Below are positions 16,133-24,821 of a stretch of 64,000 nucleotides of DNA, one piece after another. The stretch is from assembly GCF_001905825.1 (NCBI RefSeq), contig NZ_LIVV01000007.1, forward strand, positions 372,001 through 436,000, in the 5' to 3' direction. The position numbers and the translations under genes were made by a program. The DNA comes from Streptomyces sp. CB02009. Its GTDB lineage: Bacteria > Actinomycetota > Actinomycetes > Streptomycetales > Streptomycetaceae. Within the stretch, counting starts at the first letter, position 1. Every line of letters begins with the position of its first letter. Below the pieces are notes generated by a model. It did no database searches and was not told the DNA's origin. It was given only the letters and a program-made list of their open reading frames with translations.

Positions 16133-17278
16133 ATGGGACACCGCGGCGGAGTGAAGACGTACGCGGCCCGGATGCGCCGACGCGCCCGCCGGGCCCGCAT
16201 CGCGCTGCGCAGATCCGGCGTCGACTACTTCCGCGGGGACGGCTCCGACTGGCTCGCCTTCGCCGCACTCCTGCTGATGATTCCGGCCATCGCCGTCGGC
16301 ACGATCCTCGACCCGGTCTGGTGCGCACCCGCCGCCCTCGTCCTGCCGATCGTCGCCGGCGGACTGCTGCTGCGCCCCGCCAGCCTGCTCGGCCTGTACG
16401 CGGCCGCCGCCGGCGCCCTCATCGTCGAGTCCATCGTCCTCGGCCCGTACACCCAGGGGCCCGCGCGCGTGACCCCCGGCACCGTCCTGGTCGTCGCCGC
16501 CTGCGGACTCTTCGGACTGCTCATCGCCCAGTTCCGGGCCCGGGTCGGAGTGCCCTGGCGGCGCGGCGGCACCATGCTCTTCGACCTGCGCGAGCGCATC
16601 CGCGTCCAGAGCGCCCTGCCGCGGCTCCCGCAGGGCTGGCACCGCGAGATGGCCCTGCGCCCGGCCGGCGGCCAGTCGTTCTCCGGCGACTTCGTCGTCG
16701 CCGCCCGCACCCACGGCGGCCGGACCCTCGAGGTCGTCCTCACCGACGTCTCCGGCAAGGGCATGGACGCGGCCTCCCGCTCCCTGCTGCTCTCCGGCGC
16801 CTTCGGCGGACTCCTCGGCTCGCTCCCGCCGCACGGCTTCCTGCCCGCGGCCAACGGCTATCTGCTCCGGCAGAACTGGGACGAGGGCTTCGCCACCTCC
16901 ATCCACCTCGTCCTCGACCTGGAGTCCGGCGACTACGAGCTCTTCTCCGCCGGCCACCTGCCCGCCCTCCAGCTGCACGCGGGCAGCGGACGCTGGGAGG
17001 AGAAGGCCGCCGACGGCCCGCTGCTCGGCGTCTACGACGGCGCCGAGTTCCACCCGGACAAGGGGACCCTGCGCCCCGGCGACGTCCTCATGCTCTTCAC
17101 CGACGGCCTCGTCGAGGCCGCCGACCGGGACATCGCCGAGGGCATCGACCGCCTCACCGGCGAGGCCGACCGCTGCGTCGTGGAAGGCTTCGACGGCGTC
17201 GCCTGGGACCTGATCGAGGCCGTCGCCAAGGACGTCAACGACGACCGGGCCCTGCTGCTGATCTCCCGCCGCGCCTGA
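16133..17278 (+). CDS. Membrane-anchored PP2C-type (SpoIIE) serine phosphatase
   Basis: A 381-aa protein. After a basic N-terminus it has about four hydrophobic segments (residues 40-145), then a SpoIIE/RsbU-type PP2C phosphatase domain (about 160-380). Metal-binding aspartates are visible in FSGDF, VVLTDVSGKGMDAA and MLFTDGLVEA. Such proteins usually dephosphorylate anti-anti-sigma factors; no partner kinase or anti-anti-sigma gene is adjacent. The ATG at 16133 lacks a good ribosome site. A GTG at 16151 is alternative but its GGAG is too close. A TAGGGT 8 bp before the ATG could make it leaderless. Confidence 0.85.
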   Translation: MGHRGGVKTYAARMRRRARRARIALRRSGVDYFRGDGSDWLAFAALLLMIPAIAVGTILDPVWCAPAALVLPIVAGGLLLRPASLLGLYAAAAGALIVESIVLGPYTQGPARVTPGTVLVVAACGLFGLLIAQFRARVGVPWRRGGTMLFDLRERIRVQSALPRLPQGWHREMALRPAGGQSFSGDFVVAARTHGGRTLEVVLTDVSGKGMDAASRSLLLSGAFGGLLGSLPPHGFLPAANGYLLRQNWDEGFATSIHLVLDLESGDYELFSAGHLPALQLHAGSGRWEEKAADGPLLGVYDGAEFHPDKGTLRPGDVLMLFTDGLVEAADRDIAEGIDRLTGEADRCVVEGFDGVAWDLIEAVAKDVNDDRALLLISRRA

Positions 17279-17433
17279 CCCGCGTCCGCCGGGCGACGTG
17301 ATCTTGTCCACGACGATTCGTCACCAGGCAGCGGGGGCAGGGGGGTTGGTGGCACGATGGAGGCAGCGGGGGGTGTTCCGGGACACGGGCTCCCTGGTGG
17401 GCAAGGCGGGACCGACCGAGGGTGTGATCAGTT

Positions 17434-17628
17434 GTGGCCATTTCACTGTCTGTGGTGTTGCTGTTGGCAATCATCCTGGTGGTGCTGATCCGCGGGGGGA
17501 ACCTCAAGGGCGGCCCCGCCGTGGTCGCGGTCCTCTTCGGCTTCTTCCTCGCCTCCACCGGCATGGCCGACGACATCCAGCGCTTCCTGGACTCGATAAC
17601 GCAGACGGTCGCCTCGATCAAGTTCTGA
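17434..17628 (+). CDS. Small membrane protein of unknown function
   Basis: A 64-aa protein with a GTG start. The first 20 residues (AISLSVVLLLAIILVVLIR) form one membrane helix, followed by a basic loop, a second hydrophobic segment (PAVVAVLFGFFLAS) and an amphipathic tail. GAGG lies 11 nt before the start. I believe similar tiny proteins occur widely in Streptomyces but know no function. It lies 155 bp after the phosphatase gene in the same direction. Confidence 0.65.
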   Translation: MAISLSVVLLLAIILVVLIRGGNLKGGPAVVAVLFGFFLASTGMADDIQRFLDSITQTVASIKF

Positions 17629-17632
17629 GGCG

Positions 17633-17669
17633 GGCCCCGGGACGGCCCTGAGCGGCGGACACCGGGGCC
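17633..17669. terminator. Weak inverted repeat between convergent genes
   Basis: GGCCCCGG (17633-17640) and CCGGGGCC (17662-17669) are perfect 8-nt arms around 21 nt, between the convergent stops at 17628 and 17685. Confidence 0.4.
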
Positions 17670-17684
17670 GCTCCGAGGCGACTG

Positions 17685-18173
17685 TCAGGAGGAGGCGGCG
17701 GCCGAGGCGGTCGCCTCGGGCTTCGCCGCCGCTTGCTTCGTCCGCCGGCCGCCACCGGAGGCCGGGGCGGGCCCGGCCGCCGCCTTGCGCGACGCCCGCT
17801 TCGCCGGCGTCGCCGATCCGGCCGCCGCGGTCTTCTTCGCGGCCCTCGCCGGTCTGGCCTTCGCCGCCGAGGCGTTCGCCGTCGTGCTCTTCGCCGCCGA
17901 GGCCTTCGCCGGCTCGGCCGCCTTCGCGGGCGCGCTCTTCCGCGCGCGGCCCGTCGGCCACGTGAACTCGATCTCCAGCTCGATCTCCCCGTCCGACACC
18001 TCGAATTCCAGCTCGCAGCGGAGCTCGTCGGGGATGCGCAGGCTCAGGGTCCCCGCCCCCAGCTCCAGCTCGGCCTCCCCGCCCTGCCGCAGGGCGGCCG
18101 CGAGTGCGGTCAGCTGGTCCGCCGCCTCGGCGCGGGACAGCGAGCGCTTCTGCTCGAACTTCAGGTCCTTCAT
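17685..18173 (-). CDS. Amphi-Trp domain protein with Lys/Ala-rich tail
   Basis: A 162-aa protein. The first 85 residues form an amphi-Trp domain: a helix LSRAEAADQLTALAAALRQG followed by alternating strands ending in EFTWP. The rest is a low-complexity tail of A, K, P, S and R with repeated SAAK/AAKK elements, resembling the tail of actinobacterial histone-like proteins. The tail suggests nucleic acid or polyanion binding, which is an inference. GGAGG lies 6 nt before the ATG at 18173. Function is not known. Confidence 0.75.
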   Translation of the reverse strand: MKDLKFEQKRSLSRAEAADQLTALAAALRQGGEAELELGAGTLSLRIPDELRCELEFEVSDGEIELEIEFTWPTGRARKSAPAKAAEPAKASAAKSTTANASAAKARPARAAKKTAAAGSATPAKRASRKAAAGPAPASGGGRRTKQAAAKPEATASAAASS

Positions 18174-18325
18174 GGACGGCCTCCGGTGCGGAGAAGGACG
18201 GGGCGTGATCTCAGCCCAGTCTGCGGCCGTCCGTCCGACCCGGCATCTCGCACGGTCCGGGGACACCCCGTGAAACGCCTCGGGGCCGGTCAGGAGAAGA
18301 CAACTCCTGACCGGCCCCGGGTACA

Positions 18326-18399
18326 TGGAGCGGGTGACGGGAATCGAACCCGCGTAGCTAGTTTGGAAGACTAGTGCTCTACCATTGAGCTACACCCGC
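18326..18399 (-). tRNA. tRNA-Gly (anticodon UCC)
   Basis: Read on the minus strand, the acceptor stem GCGGGTG pairs with CACCCGC, and the anticodon loop CTTCCAA gives UCC (decodes GGA). The T-arm holds GGTTCGATTCC. CCA is encoded in the DNA (18326-18328). Total is 74 nt including CCA. Confidence 0.97.
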
Positions 18400-18531
18400 A
18401 CAGCATCGCGCCGCAGGTCACGAGGACCGCGGCACGAAGAGCATGGTAGCGGTTCCGGGGCCCTCCGCGCACACCCCGAAATCAGGGGGCGCCGCACAGT
18501 CTCCGTCCATGTACCCTACGTGTCGCACCGA

Positions 18532-18608
18532 CGGGGTGTGGCGCAGCTTGGTAGCGCGTCCGCTTTGGGAGCGGAAGGCCGTGGGTTCAAATCCCGCCAC
18601 CCCGACCA
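18532..18608 (+). tRNA. tRNA-Pro (anticodon UGG)
   Basis: Acceptor stem CGGGGTG pairs with CACCCCG, and the anticodon loop TTTGGGA gives UGG (decodes CCA). The T-arm is GGTTCAAATCC. CCA is encoded (18606-18608). Total is 77 nt including CCA. Confidence 0.97.
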
Positions 18609-18663
18609 TGACGATCACGCGCGGCAGCTCGCGCGCTCTTGATCACGTTGTGGGCGTCATCCC

Positions 18664-18684
18664 GCTTGCGGTTACTATGCAAGC
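18664..18684 (+). promoter_or_regulatory. Inverted repeat over the likely tig -10 region
   Basis: GCTTGC (18664-18669) and GCAAGC (18679-18684) flank GGTTACTAT, which holds a -10-like TACTAT (18673-18678). TTGTGG at 18648-18653 could be the -35, with 19 bp spacing. The TTGC-N9-GCAA core has the same geometry as the Nur box upstream of sodF. Confidence 0.4.
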
Positions 18685-18780
18685 TGCGTGCCCGTGTGTC
18701 TTTCTGACCGGGCCGAGCCACCGGAACCGCCACACGCGGCGCCGGTGGATTCCAGGAATCAGCCACAAGGAGACCGAACC

Positions 18781-20166
18781 GTGAAGAGCGCCGTGGAGAC
18801 CCTGAACCCGACCCGGGTTCGGCTCACTGTCGAGGTGCCCTTCGAGGAGCTCAAGGACAGCCTCGACGCGGCGTACAAGAAGATCAACCAGCAGGTCACG
18901 GTCAAGGGCTTCCGTAAGGGCAAGATCCCGGCTCGCGTGATCGACCAGCGGTTCGGCCGCGGCGCCGTGCTGGAAGAGGCCGTCAACGACGCGCTCCCGA
19001 AGTTCTACACCGAGGCCGTCAACGAGGCCGAGGTCAACCCGCTCGGCCAGCCCGAGGTCGACATCACCGAGCTGAAGGACGGCGAGCTGCTGGCCTTCAC
19101 CGCCGAGGTCGACATCCGCCCGACGCTCGAGATCCCGGACTACTCCGGCATCGAGGTCACCGTCGACGCGGTCGAGGTCACCGACGAGGACGTCGAGAAG
19201 TCCGTGGAGCAGCTCCGCGAGCGCTTCGCCTCGACCTCCGCGGTCGAGCGCGCCGCCCAGGACGGCGACGTCGTCACCATCGACCTCGAGGCCAAGGTCG
19301 ACGGCGAGGTCCTGCCCGACGGTGTGGCGAGCGACGTCTCGTACACCATCGGTTCGGGCGAGCTGCTCGACGGCATCGACGAGGCCGTCAAGGGCCTGGA
19401 GGCCGGTGGCGAGGCCACCTTCACCTCGCAGCTGAAGGGCGGCTCCGCCGAGGGCAAGGACGCGGAGGTCACCGTCAAGGTCACCACCGTCTCCGCCCGT
19501 GAGCTCCCCGAGCTCGACGACGAGTTCGCGCAGATGGCGTCGGAGTTCGACACCCTCGACGAGCTCAAGGCCGACAGCCGCAAGCGCCTCGAGAACATGA
19601 AGCAGTTCGACCAGGCCACCCAGGCCCAGGAGCGCGTCCTCGACGAGCTCCTCAAGCTGGTCGAGGTCCCGATGCCCGAGAAGCTTCTCGAGGACGAGAT
19701 CAACACCCGCAAGCACAACCTGGAGCACCACCAGCTCGGCCAGATGGGCCTCGACCTCGCGAAGTACCTGGAGATCCAGGGCAAGACCGAGGAGGAGTTC
19801 CTGGCCGAGACCAAGGAGCAGGCCGAGAAGGGCATCAAGACGCAGTTCATCCTCGATGAGCTCGTCAACAAGGAGAAGCTCGACGTCTCCCGCGAGGAGC
19901 TCACCGAGCACCTGTTCCGCCGTGCCGCCTCCTCCGGCATGAGCCCCGACCAGTTCGCCCAGGCCGTGGCCGAGGGCGGCCAGGTGCCGATGCTCGTCGG
20001 CGAGGTCGCCCGCGGCAAGGCCCTCGCGGTCGTCGTCGAGGCCGCCAAGGTCCTCGACAGCAACGGTGAGGTCGTCGACCTCTCCGACGACGAGGACGAG
20101 GTCGAGACCGCCGCCGAGGCCGTCGAGGCCGTCACCGGCGAGGCCGAGGTCTCCGAGGACAAGTAA
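18781..20166 (+). CDS. tig: Trigger factor (ribosome-associated chaperone and prolyl isomerase)
   Basis: A 461-aa trigger factor that meets nascent chains at the ribosome exit. The ribosome-docking loop GFRKGKIP is at residues 43-50. A FKBP-type prolyl isomerase domain follows (about 155-245), then the long helical C-terminal chaperone arms. The last 30 residues are very acidic. GTG start with AAGGAGA 8-9 nt upstream. It is the first of a quality-control group (clpP1, clpP2, clpX downstream) but ends in its own strong terminator, so it is a separate transcript. Confidence 0.98.
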   Translation: MKSAVETLNPTRVRLTVEVPFEELKDSLDAAYKKINQQVTVKGFRKGKIPARVIDQRFGRGAVLEEAVNDALPKFYTEAVNEAEVNPLGQPEVDITELKDGELLAFTAEVDIRPTLEIPDYSGIEVTVDAVEVTDEDVEKSVEQLRERFASTSAVERAAQDGDVVTIDLEAKVDGEVLPDGVASDVSYTIGSGELLDGIDEAVKGLEAGGEATFTSQLKGGSAEGKDAEVTVKVTTVSARELPELDDEFAQMASEFDTLDELKADSRKRLENMKQFDQATQAQERVLDELLKLVEVPMPEKLLEDEINTRKHNLEHHQLGQMGLDLAKYLEIQGKTEEEFLAETKEQAEKGIKTQFILDELVNKEKLDVSREELTEHLFRRAASSGMSPDQFAQAVAEGGQVPMLVGEVARGKALAVVVEAAKVLDSNGEVVDLSDDEDEVETAAEAVEAVTGEAEVSEDK

Positions 20167-20198
20167 GGGGCCCTCCGCCCCGCGCGGACCCCGCTCCA

Positions 20199-20232
20199 CG
20201 GGCCCGTACGCACTCCAGTGCGTACGGGCCCG
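20199..20232 (+). terminator. Terminator after tig
   Basis: Perfect 16-nt arms (20199-20214, 20217-20232) close a short loop 32 bp past the stop. The arms contain CCGTACGCAC, also found in a hairpin upstream of rne. Confidence 0.9.
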
Positions 20233-20270
20233 CGGACGTCCGAGGACCCGGTCATGCGCCTCCAACTACC

Positions 20271-20287
20271 TTGCGCTCCCAGCGAAC
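20271..20287 (+). promoter_or_regulatory. Candidate ClgR box upstream of clpP1
   Basis: TTGCGC-TCCCA-GCGAAC matches the ClgR consensus (GTTCGC, N5 starting with a pyrimidine, GCG[A/T]AC) at 6/6 in the right half and 4/6 in the left. ClgR activates clpP1P2 in Streptomyces. The site is 120 bp upstream of the clpP1 start, suited to an activator. Confidence 0.6.
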
Positions 20288-20406
20288 AGTTCGGGAACCG
20301 GGATGGCGTTGTCCCACCTGCGCGTTAGGGTCCATGAAGAGAGGGCAGTGCCCTCGGTACGAGACGCTGAGACGGCCCTGGCCGTCGGAGACGAGCAGGT
20401 GGATAC

Positions 20407-21024
20407 GTGACGAATCTGAAGCCTTACGCCGCGGGTGAGCCGTCCATCGGTGGCGGCCTCGGCGACCATGTCTACAACCGGCTGCTCGGCGAGCGGATCA
20501 TCTTCCTCGGCCAGCAGGTCGACGACGAGATCGCCAACAAGATCACCGCCCAGATGCTCCTCCTGGCCGCCGAGCCGGAGAAGGACATCTACCTGTACAT
20601 CAACAGCCCCGGCGGCTCGGTGACGGCCGGCATGGCGGTCTACGACACCATGCAGTTCATCCCGAACGACGTCGTCACCATCGGCATGGGCATGGCGGCC
20701 TCGATGGGCCAGTTCCTGCTCACCGCCGGCACCCCCGGCAAGCGCTTCGCGCTGCCGAACACCGACATCCTGATGCACCAGGGCTCCGCCGGCATCGGTG
20801 GAACCGCCTCCGACATCAAGATCCAGGCCGAGTACCTGCTCCGTACGAAGAAGCGGATGGCCGAGATCACCGCGCACCACTCCGGCCAGACCGTCGAGGC
20901 GATCATCCGTGACGGTGACCGCGACCGCTGGTTCACCACGGAGGAGGCCAAGCAGTACGGCCTCATCGACGACATCATCACGCACGCCGCAGGTGTTCCG
21001 GGCGGCGGCGGCACGGGCGCCTGA
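20407..21024 (+). CDS. clpP1: ATP-dependent Clp protease proteolytic subunit ClpP1
   Basis: A 205-aa serine peptidase that forms the chambered ClpP barrel. The catalytic triad is visible: S99 in GMAASMG, H124 in LMHQG, and an Asp near 173 in GDRDRWF. The INSPGGSVTAG segment is intact. GTG start, with AGGTGG just upstream. Streptomyces make a mixed ClpP1-ClpP2 complex that works with ClpX and ClpC. The next gene, clpP2, lies 61 bp downstream with no terminator between, so the two form an operon, probably activated by ClgR through the box at 20271. Confidence 0.97.
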   Translation: MTNLKPYAAGEPSIGGGLGDHVYNRLLGERIIFLGQQVDDEIANKITAQMLLLAAEPEKDIYLYINSPGGSVTAGMAVYDTMQFIPNDVVTIGMGMAASMGQFLLTAGTPGKRFALPNTDILMHQGSAGIGGTASDIKIQAEYLLRTKKRMAEITAHHSGQTVEAIIRDGDRDRWFTTEEAKQYGLIDDIITHAAGVPGGGGTGA

Positions 21025-21085
21025 GCCCGACCGCCCACCCAAGAGCCCCAGCCCACCGAACGCCACCAGGACGGTGAACACCCAG

Positions 21086-21748
21086 ATGCAGAACAACCTC
21101 TCCGCCAGCGGCCTCTACACCGGCGCGCCGATCGACAACCGCTACGTCGTGCCGCGTTTCGTCGAGCGCACCTCGCAGGGCATCCGCGAGTACGACCCGT
21201 ACGCCAAGCTCTTCGAAGAGCGCGTGATCTTCCTCGGCGTGCAGATCGACGACGCCTCCGCCAACGACGTCATGGCGCAGCTCCTGTGCCTGGAGTCGAT
21301 GGACCCGGACCGCGACATCTCCATCTACATCAACAGCCCCGGTGGCTCCTTCACCGCGCTGACGGCGATCTACGACACGATGCAGTTCGTGAAGCCGGAC
21401 ATCCAGACGGTCTGCATGGGCCAGGCGGCCTCCGCCGCGGCCGTGCTGCTCGCCGCCGGCACCCCCGGCAAGCGGATGGCCCTGCCGAACGCCCGCGTGC
21501 TGATCCACCAGCCGTCCGGCGGCACCGGCCGTGAGCAGCTCTCCGACCTGGAGATCGCGGCCAACGAGATCCTGCGCATGCGCAGCCAGCTCGAGGAGAT
21601 GCTGGCCAAGCACTCCTCGACGCCGATCGAGAAGATCCGCGACGACATCGAGCGCGACAAGATCCTCACGGCCGAGGACGCCCTGGCGTACGGCCTCGTG
21701 GACCAGATCGTCTCGACCCGTAAGAGCACGGCCGCCGCGGCACACTGA
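21086..21748 (+). CDS. clpP2: ATP-dependent Clp protease proteolytic subunit ClpP2
   Basis: A 220-aa ClpP paralogue. It shares INSPGGSFTAL and the active-site serine in MGQAASAAAVLL, with the histidine in VLIHQPSGG. It has the longer N-terminus (FVERTSQGIREYDPYAKLFEERVIFLG) typical of the second actinobacterial ClpP. Start assignment is uncertain: the ATG at 21086 has AGGA about 15 nt upstream, while an in-frame GTG at 21074 has it only 2-3 nt away. Expected to assemble with ClpP1. clpX follows after 156 bp and probably also has its own promoter. Confidence 0.96.
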   Translation: MQNNLSASGLYTGAPIDNRYVVPRFVERTSQGIREYDPYAKLFEERVIFLGVQIDDASANDVMAQLLCLESMDPDRDISIYINSPGGSFTALTAIYDTMQFVKPDIQTVCMGQAASAAAVLLAAGTPGKRMALPNARVLIHQPSGGTGREQLSDLEIAANEILRMRSQLEEMLAKHSSTPIEKIRDDIERDKILTAEDALAYGLVDQIVSTRKSTAAAAH

Positions 21749-21904
21749 CGCCCGACCTTCCCGCGGCACGGTGCGCATGGCCGAATCCCGACCATGTGAA
21801 CCGTGCCAAGGGGGGCCCGAACGGGGGGCCCGGCAAGGTACCGTCGAATATGAGGCACCAGGAGTCGCTGAACCAGGCGCTCCCAGGCGAAGGGGAAGCA
21901 CCTC

Positions 21905-23188
<1,284 letters not shown>

Positions 23189-23202
23189 GCCGCACGGACA
23201 TG

Positions 23203-23238
23203 AAAGGGGCGCCCCGCCGACCGGCGGGGCGCCCCTTT
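23203..23238. terminator. Bidirectional terminator after clpX
   Basis: 17-nt arms (23203-23219, 23222-23238) bounded by AAA and TTT. It lies between the convergent clpX and the small secreted protein gene. Confidence 0.92.
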
Positions 23239-23252
23239 CGTTCACGTAGGTG

Positions 23253-23537
23253 TCACGCCCGCATGCACGCGCTGTAGCGGTGCTGCCAGTTGCTGACCCC
23301 GATGTCGGAGAGTATCCCCATGCAGGCGGGGCTGGGCTTCCAGATCGGGAAGTGATCGGCCGGCCAACCGCAGGCCGACCGCACCTTCGGGCCGATGACG
23401 TAGCCGAGGTCGGACATGTGGATGATGCAGCTGCTCTGCGTCGCTGACGCGGGTGCCGCGGTCGCCAGAGGGGCTGCGATCGCCGCTCCGGTGAGAACGA
23501 GGCCGGTGACCAGCCGCCGGAGGTTCGCGCGGGCCAT
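23253..23537 (-). CDS. Small secreted cysteine-containing protein
   Basis: A 94-aa protein with a clear Sec signal peptide (basic MARANLRR, hydrophobic core, cleavage after ASA near residue 32). The mature 60 residues contain four cysteines (37, 56, 72, 91), which probably form two disulfides, and several aromatic residues. AGGAG lies 6 nt before the ATG. I do not recognise a family. It has its own hairpin on the 3' side, shared with clpX. Confidence 0.7.
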   Translation of the reverse strand: MARANLRRLVTGLVLTGAAIAAPLATAAPASATQSSCIIHMSDLGYVIGPKVRSACGWPADHFPIWKPSPACMGILSDIGVSNWQHRYSACMRA

Positions 23538-23669
23538 GAATGCTCCTGAGGTAGGGAACGAGTGTTCGATCTACCTCAGGGGAGCAGGAACGGGGAGTGC
23601 GGCACCAGGCACAGCCGGGGTTTTGGCCGGTTCTCTGTGATCCTCGGCCTGCTCCGGGTCGATCTTCTC

Positions 23670-23709
23670 GTGCGGGCCCAGCCGGGCCTCTGGTCGGCTG
23701 GGCCCGCAC
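23670..23709 (-). terminator. Terminator after the Pro/Gln-rich membrane protein gene
   Basis: Perfect 14-nt arms (23670-23683, 23696-23709) around 12 nt, 10 bp past the stop at 23720 on the minus strand. Confidence 0.85.
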
Positions 23710-23719
23710 GGAGCCGATG

Positions 23720-24682
23720 TCAGGCCTTGCTGCGCGAGGCCTTGTACTGCTGGGCCGTCAGCTCGGCGACCTGGTCGAGGGTGAAGCCCTGGCCGCCGGT
23801 CAGCATCGTCGACGGGTCGAGCGCGTTGACGACGCCCACGGTGCCGTAGTCCGCCCAGATGCACGTGGGCACCGTGAACGACTTCGGGCCCGGGGTGGTC
23901 TGCGCCTTGGTGCTCTCGAGGGTGAGGTTCTGGCACTTCATCAGCGCGCCCTCGAACCCGGCCGGGGTCTTGTCCTCGGGGCTGCCGACCGGGGTGACCT
24001 TGACGTCCTCGGACTTGCTGCCCTGGTTCTTCCCGTAGTTCGCGAACGCGGCGTCGATCGCCTTCTCCGGATCGGCGACCTCACCCCACATCCCGTTCAG
24101 GCTCATGTTCTTGCCCTTGAGGGGATCGGTCGCGTCGCCGGCCTTGTACGAGGCCTGCGCCTGCTGCGGGTTCTTGATGCCCATCGCGTCGGCGGCGATC
24201 TTCTGCTCGGGGGTCAGGTCGCCGGTCTTGCCGGCGCCCTCCTTCTTGTATTCGCCGATCGTCGCCGCCGGGGTGATCTTGTACCCCTTGGTGTCGTCGG
24301 CCACGGCACTGTTCCCGCTGCCGCCCAGCACGAAGTACGCGCCCACGCCGATCGCCGCCACCACCGCGACCGCGCCGATGATCCAGCCCGCCTTCGACTT
24401 CTTCGGGGCCGGCGGGTGCGGGACGTAGCCGCCGGGGCCCTGGGGGGCGCCGTAGGGGGGCTGCTGGCCGTACGGGCCGGGCTGCTGGGGCTGCTGCGGG
24501 TAGCCGTACGGCGGCTGCTGCGGCGGGACGCCCTGCGGGGCCTGCTGGGGGTAGCCGTAACCGGGCTGCTGGCCGTAGGGCCCGGGCTGCTGCGGCTGCT
24601 GCCCGTAGGGGCCCGGCTGCTGGCCGTAGGGCCCGGGCTGCTGCGGCTGCTGGCCGTACGGGCCCGGCTGGTTGTAGCTCAT
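23720..24682 (-). CDS. Membrane-anchored protein with Pro/Gln/Tyr-rich N-terminal repeats
   Basis: A 320-aa protein. Residues 1-90 are low complexity, built on repeats of PGPYGQQP/QQPGPYGQ. One membrane helix follows (AGWIIGAVAVVAAIGVGAYFVLGG, about 97-120). The remaining 200 residues would be outside the cell and contain two cysteines (in MKCQNL and PTCIWADYG). This Pro-rich cytoplasmic tail, helix and exported domain layout is common in Streptomyces; no function is known. AGGGG precedes the ATG. Directly upstream is a perfect 9-bp inverted repeat (24699-24727). Confidence 0.75.
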   Translation of the reverse strand: MSYNQPGPYGQQPQQPGPYGQQPGPYGQQPQQPGPYGQQPGYGYPQQAPQGVPPQQPPYGYPQQPQQPGPYGQQPPYGAPQGPGGYVPHPPAPKKSKAGWIIGAVAVVAAIGVGAYFVLGGSGNSAVADDTKGYKITPAATIGEYKKEGAGKTGDLTPEQKIAADAMGIKNPQQAQASYKAGDATDPLKGKNMSLNGMWGEVADPEKAIDAAFANYGKNQGSKSEDVKVTPVGSPEDKTPAGFEGALMKCQNLTLESTKAQTTPGPKSFTVPTCIWADYGTVGVVNALDPSTMLTGGQGFTLDQVAELTAQQYKASRSKA

Positions 24683-24698
24683 CGACAGGTTCCCCTCA

Positions 24699-24727
24699 CA
24701 GGATGTTTATGCCTACCGAACATCCTG
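24699..24727. promoter_or_regulatory. Perfect 9-bp inverted repeat between divergent genes
   Basis: CAGGATGTT (24699-24707) and AACATCCTG (24719-24727) flank an AT-richer 11-bp spacer. The site is 17 bp upstream of the membrane-protein start and 94 bp upstream of valS. It looks like an operator for an unidentified regulator. Confidence 0.5.
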
Positions 24728-24783
24728 GCGGAACCGGTGGGGTGGCAGTGCGGCGGGGCCCACACCGTTACCGAACCAAAGCG

Positions 24784-24821
24784 TTTCAGGACAGCACCGG
24801 GACACCCCTAAACTGGCCTCG
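24784..24821 (+). promoter_or_regulatory. Leaderless-type promoter of valS
   Basis: TTCAGG (24785-24790) is separated by 18 bp from TAAACT (24809-24814). Exactly 6 bp later is the GTG start codon, so transcription would begin at or next to it. Confidence 0.6.

Noticed and set aside
24440..24680. Short tandem DNA repeats near 24.5 kb
   Set aside because: They encode the PGPYGQQ repeats of the membrane-anchored protein.
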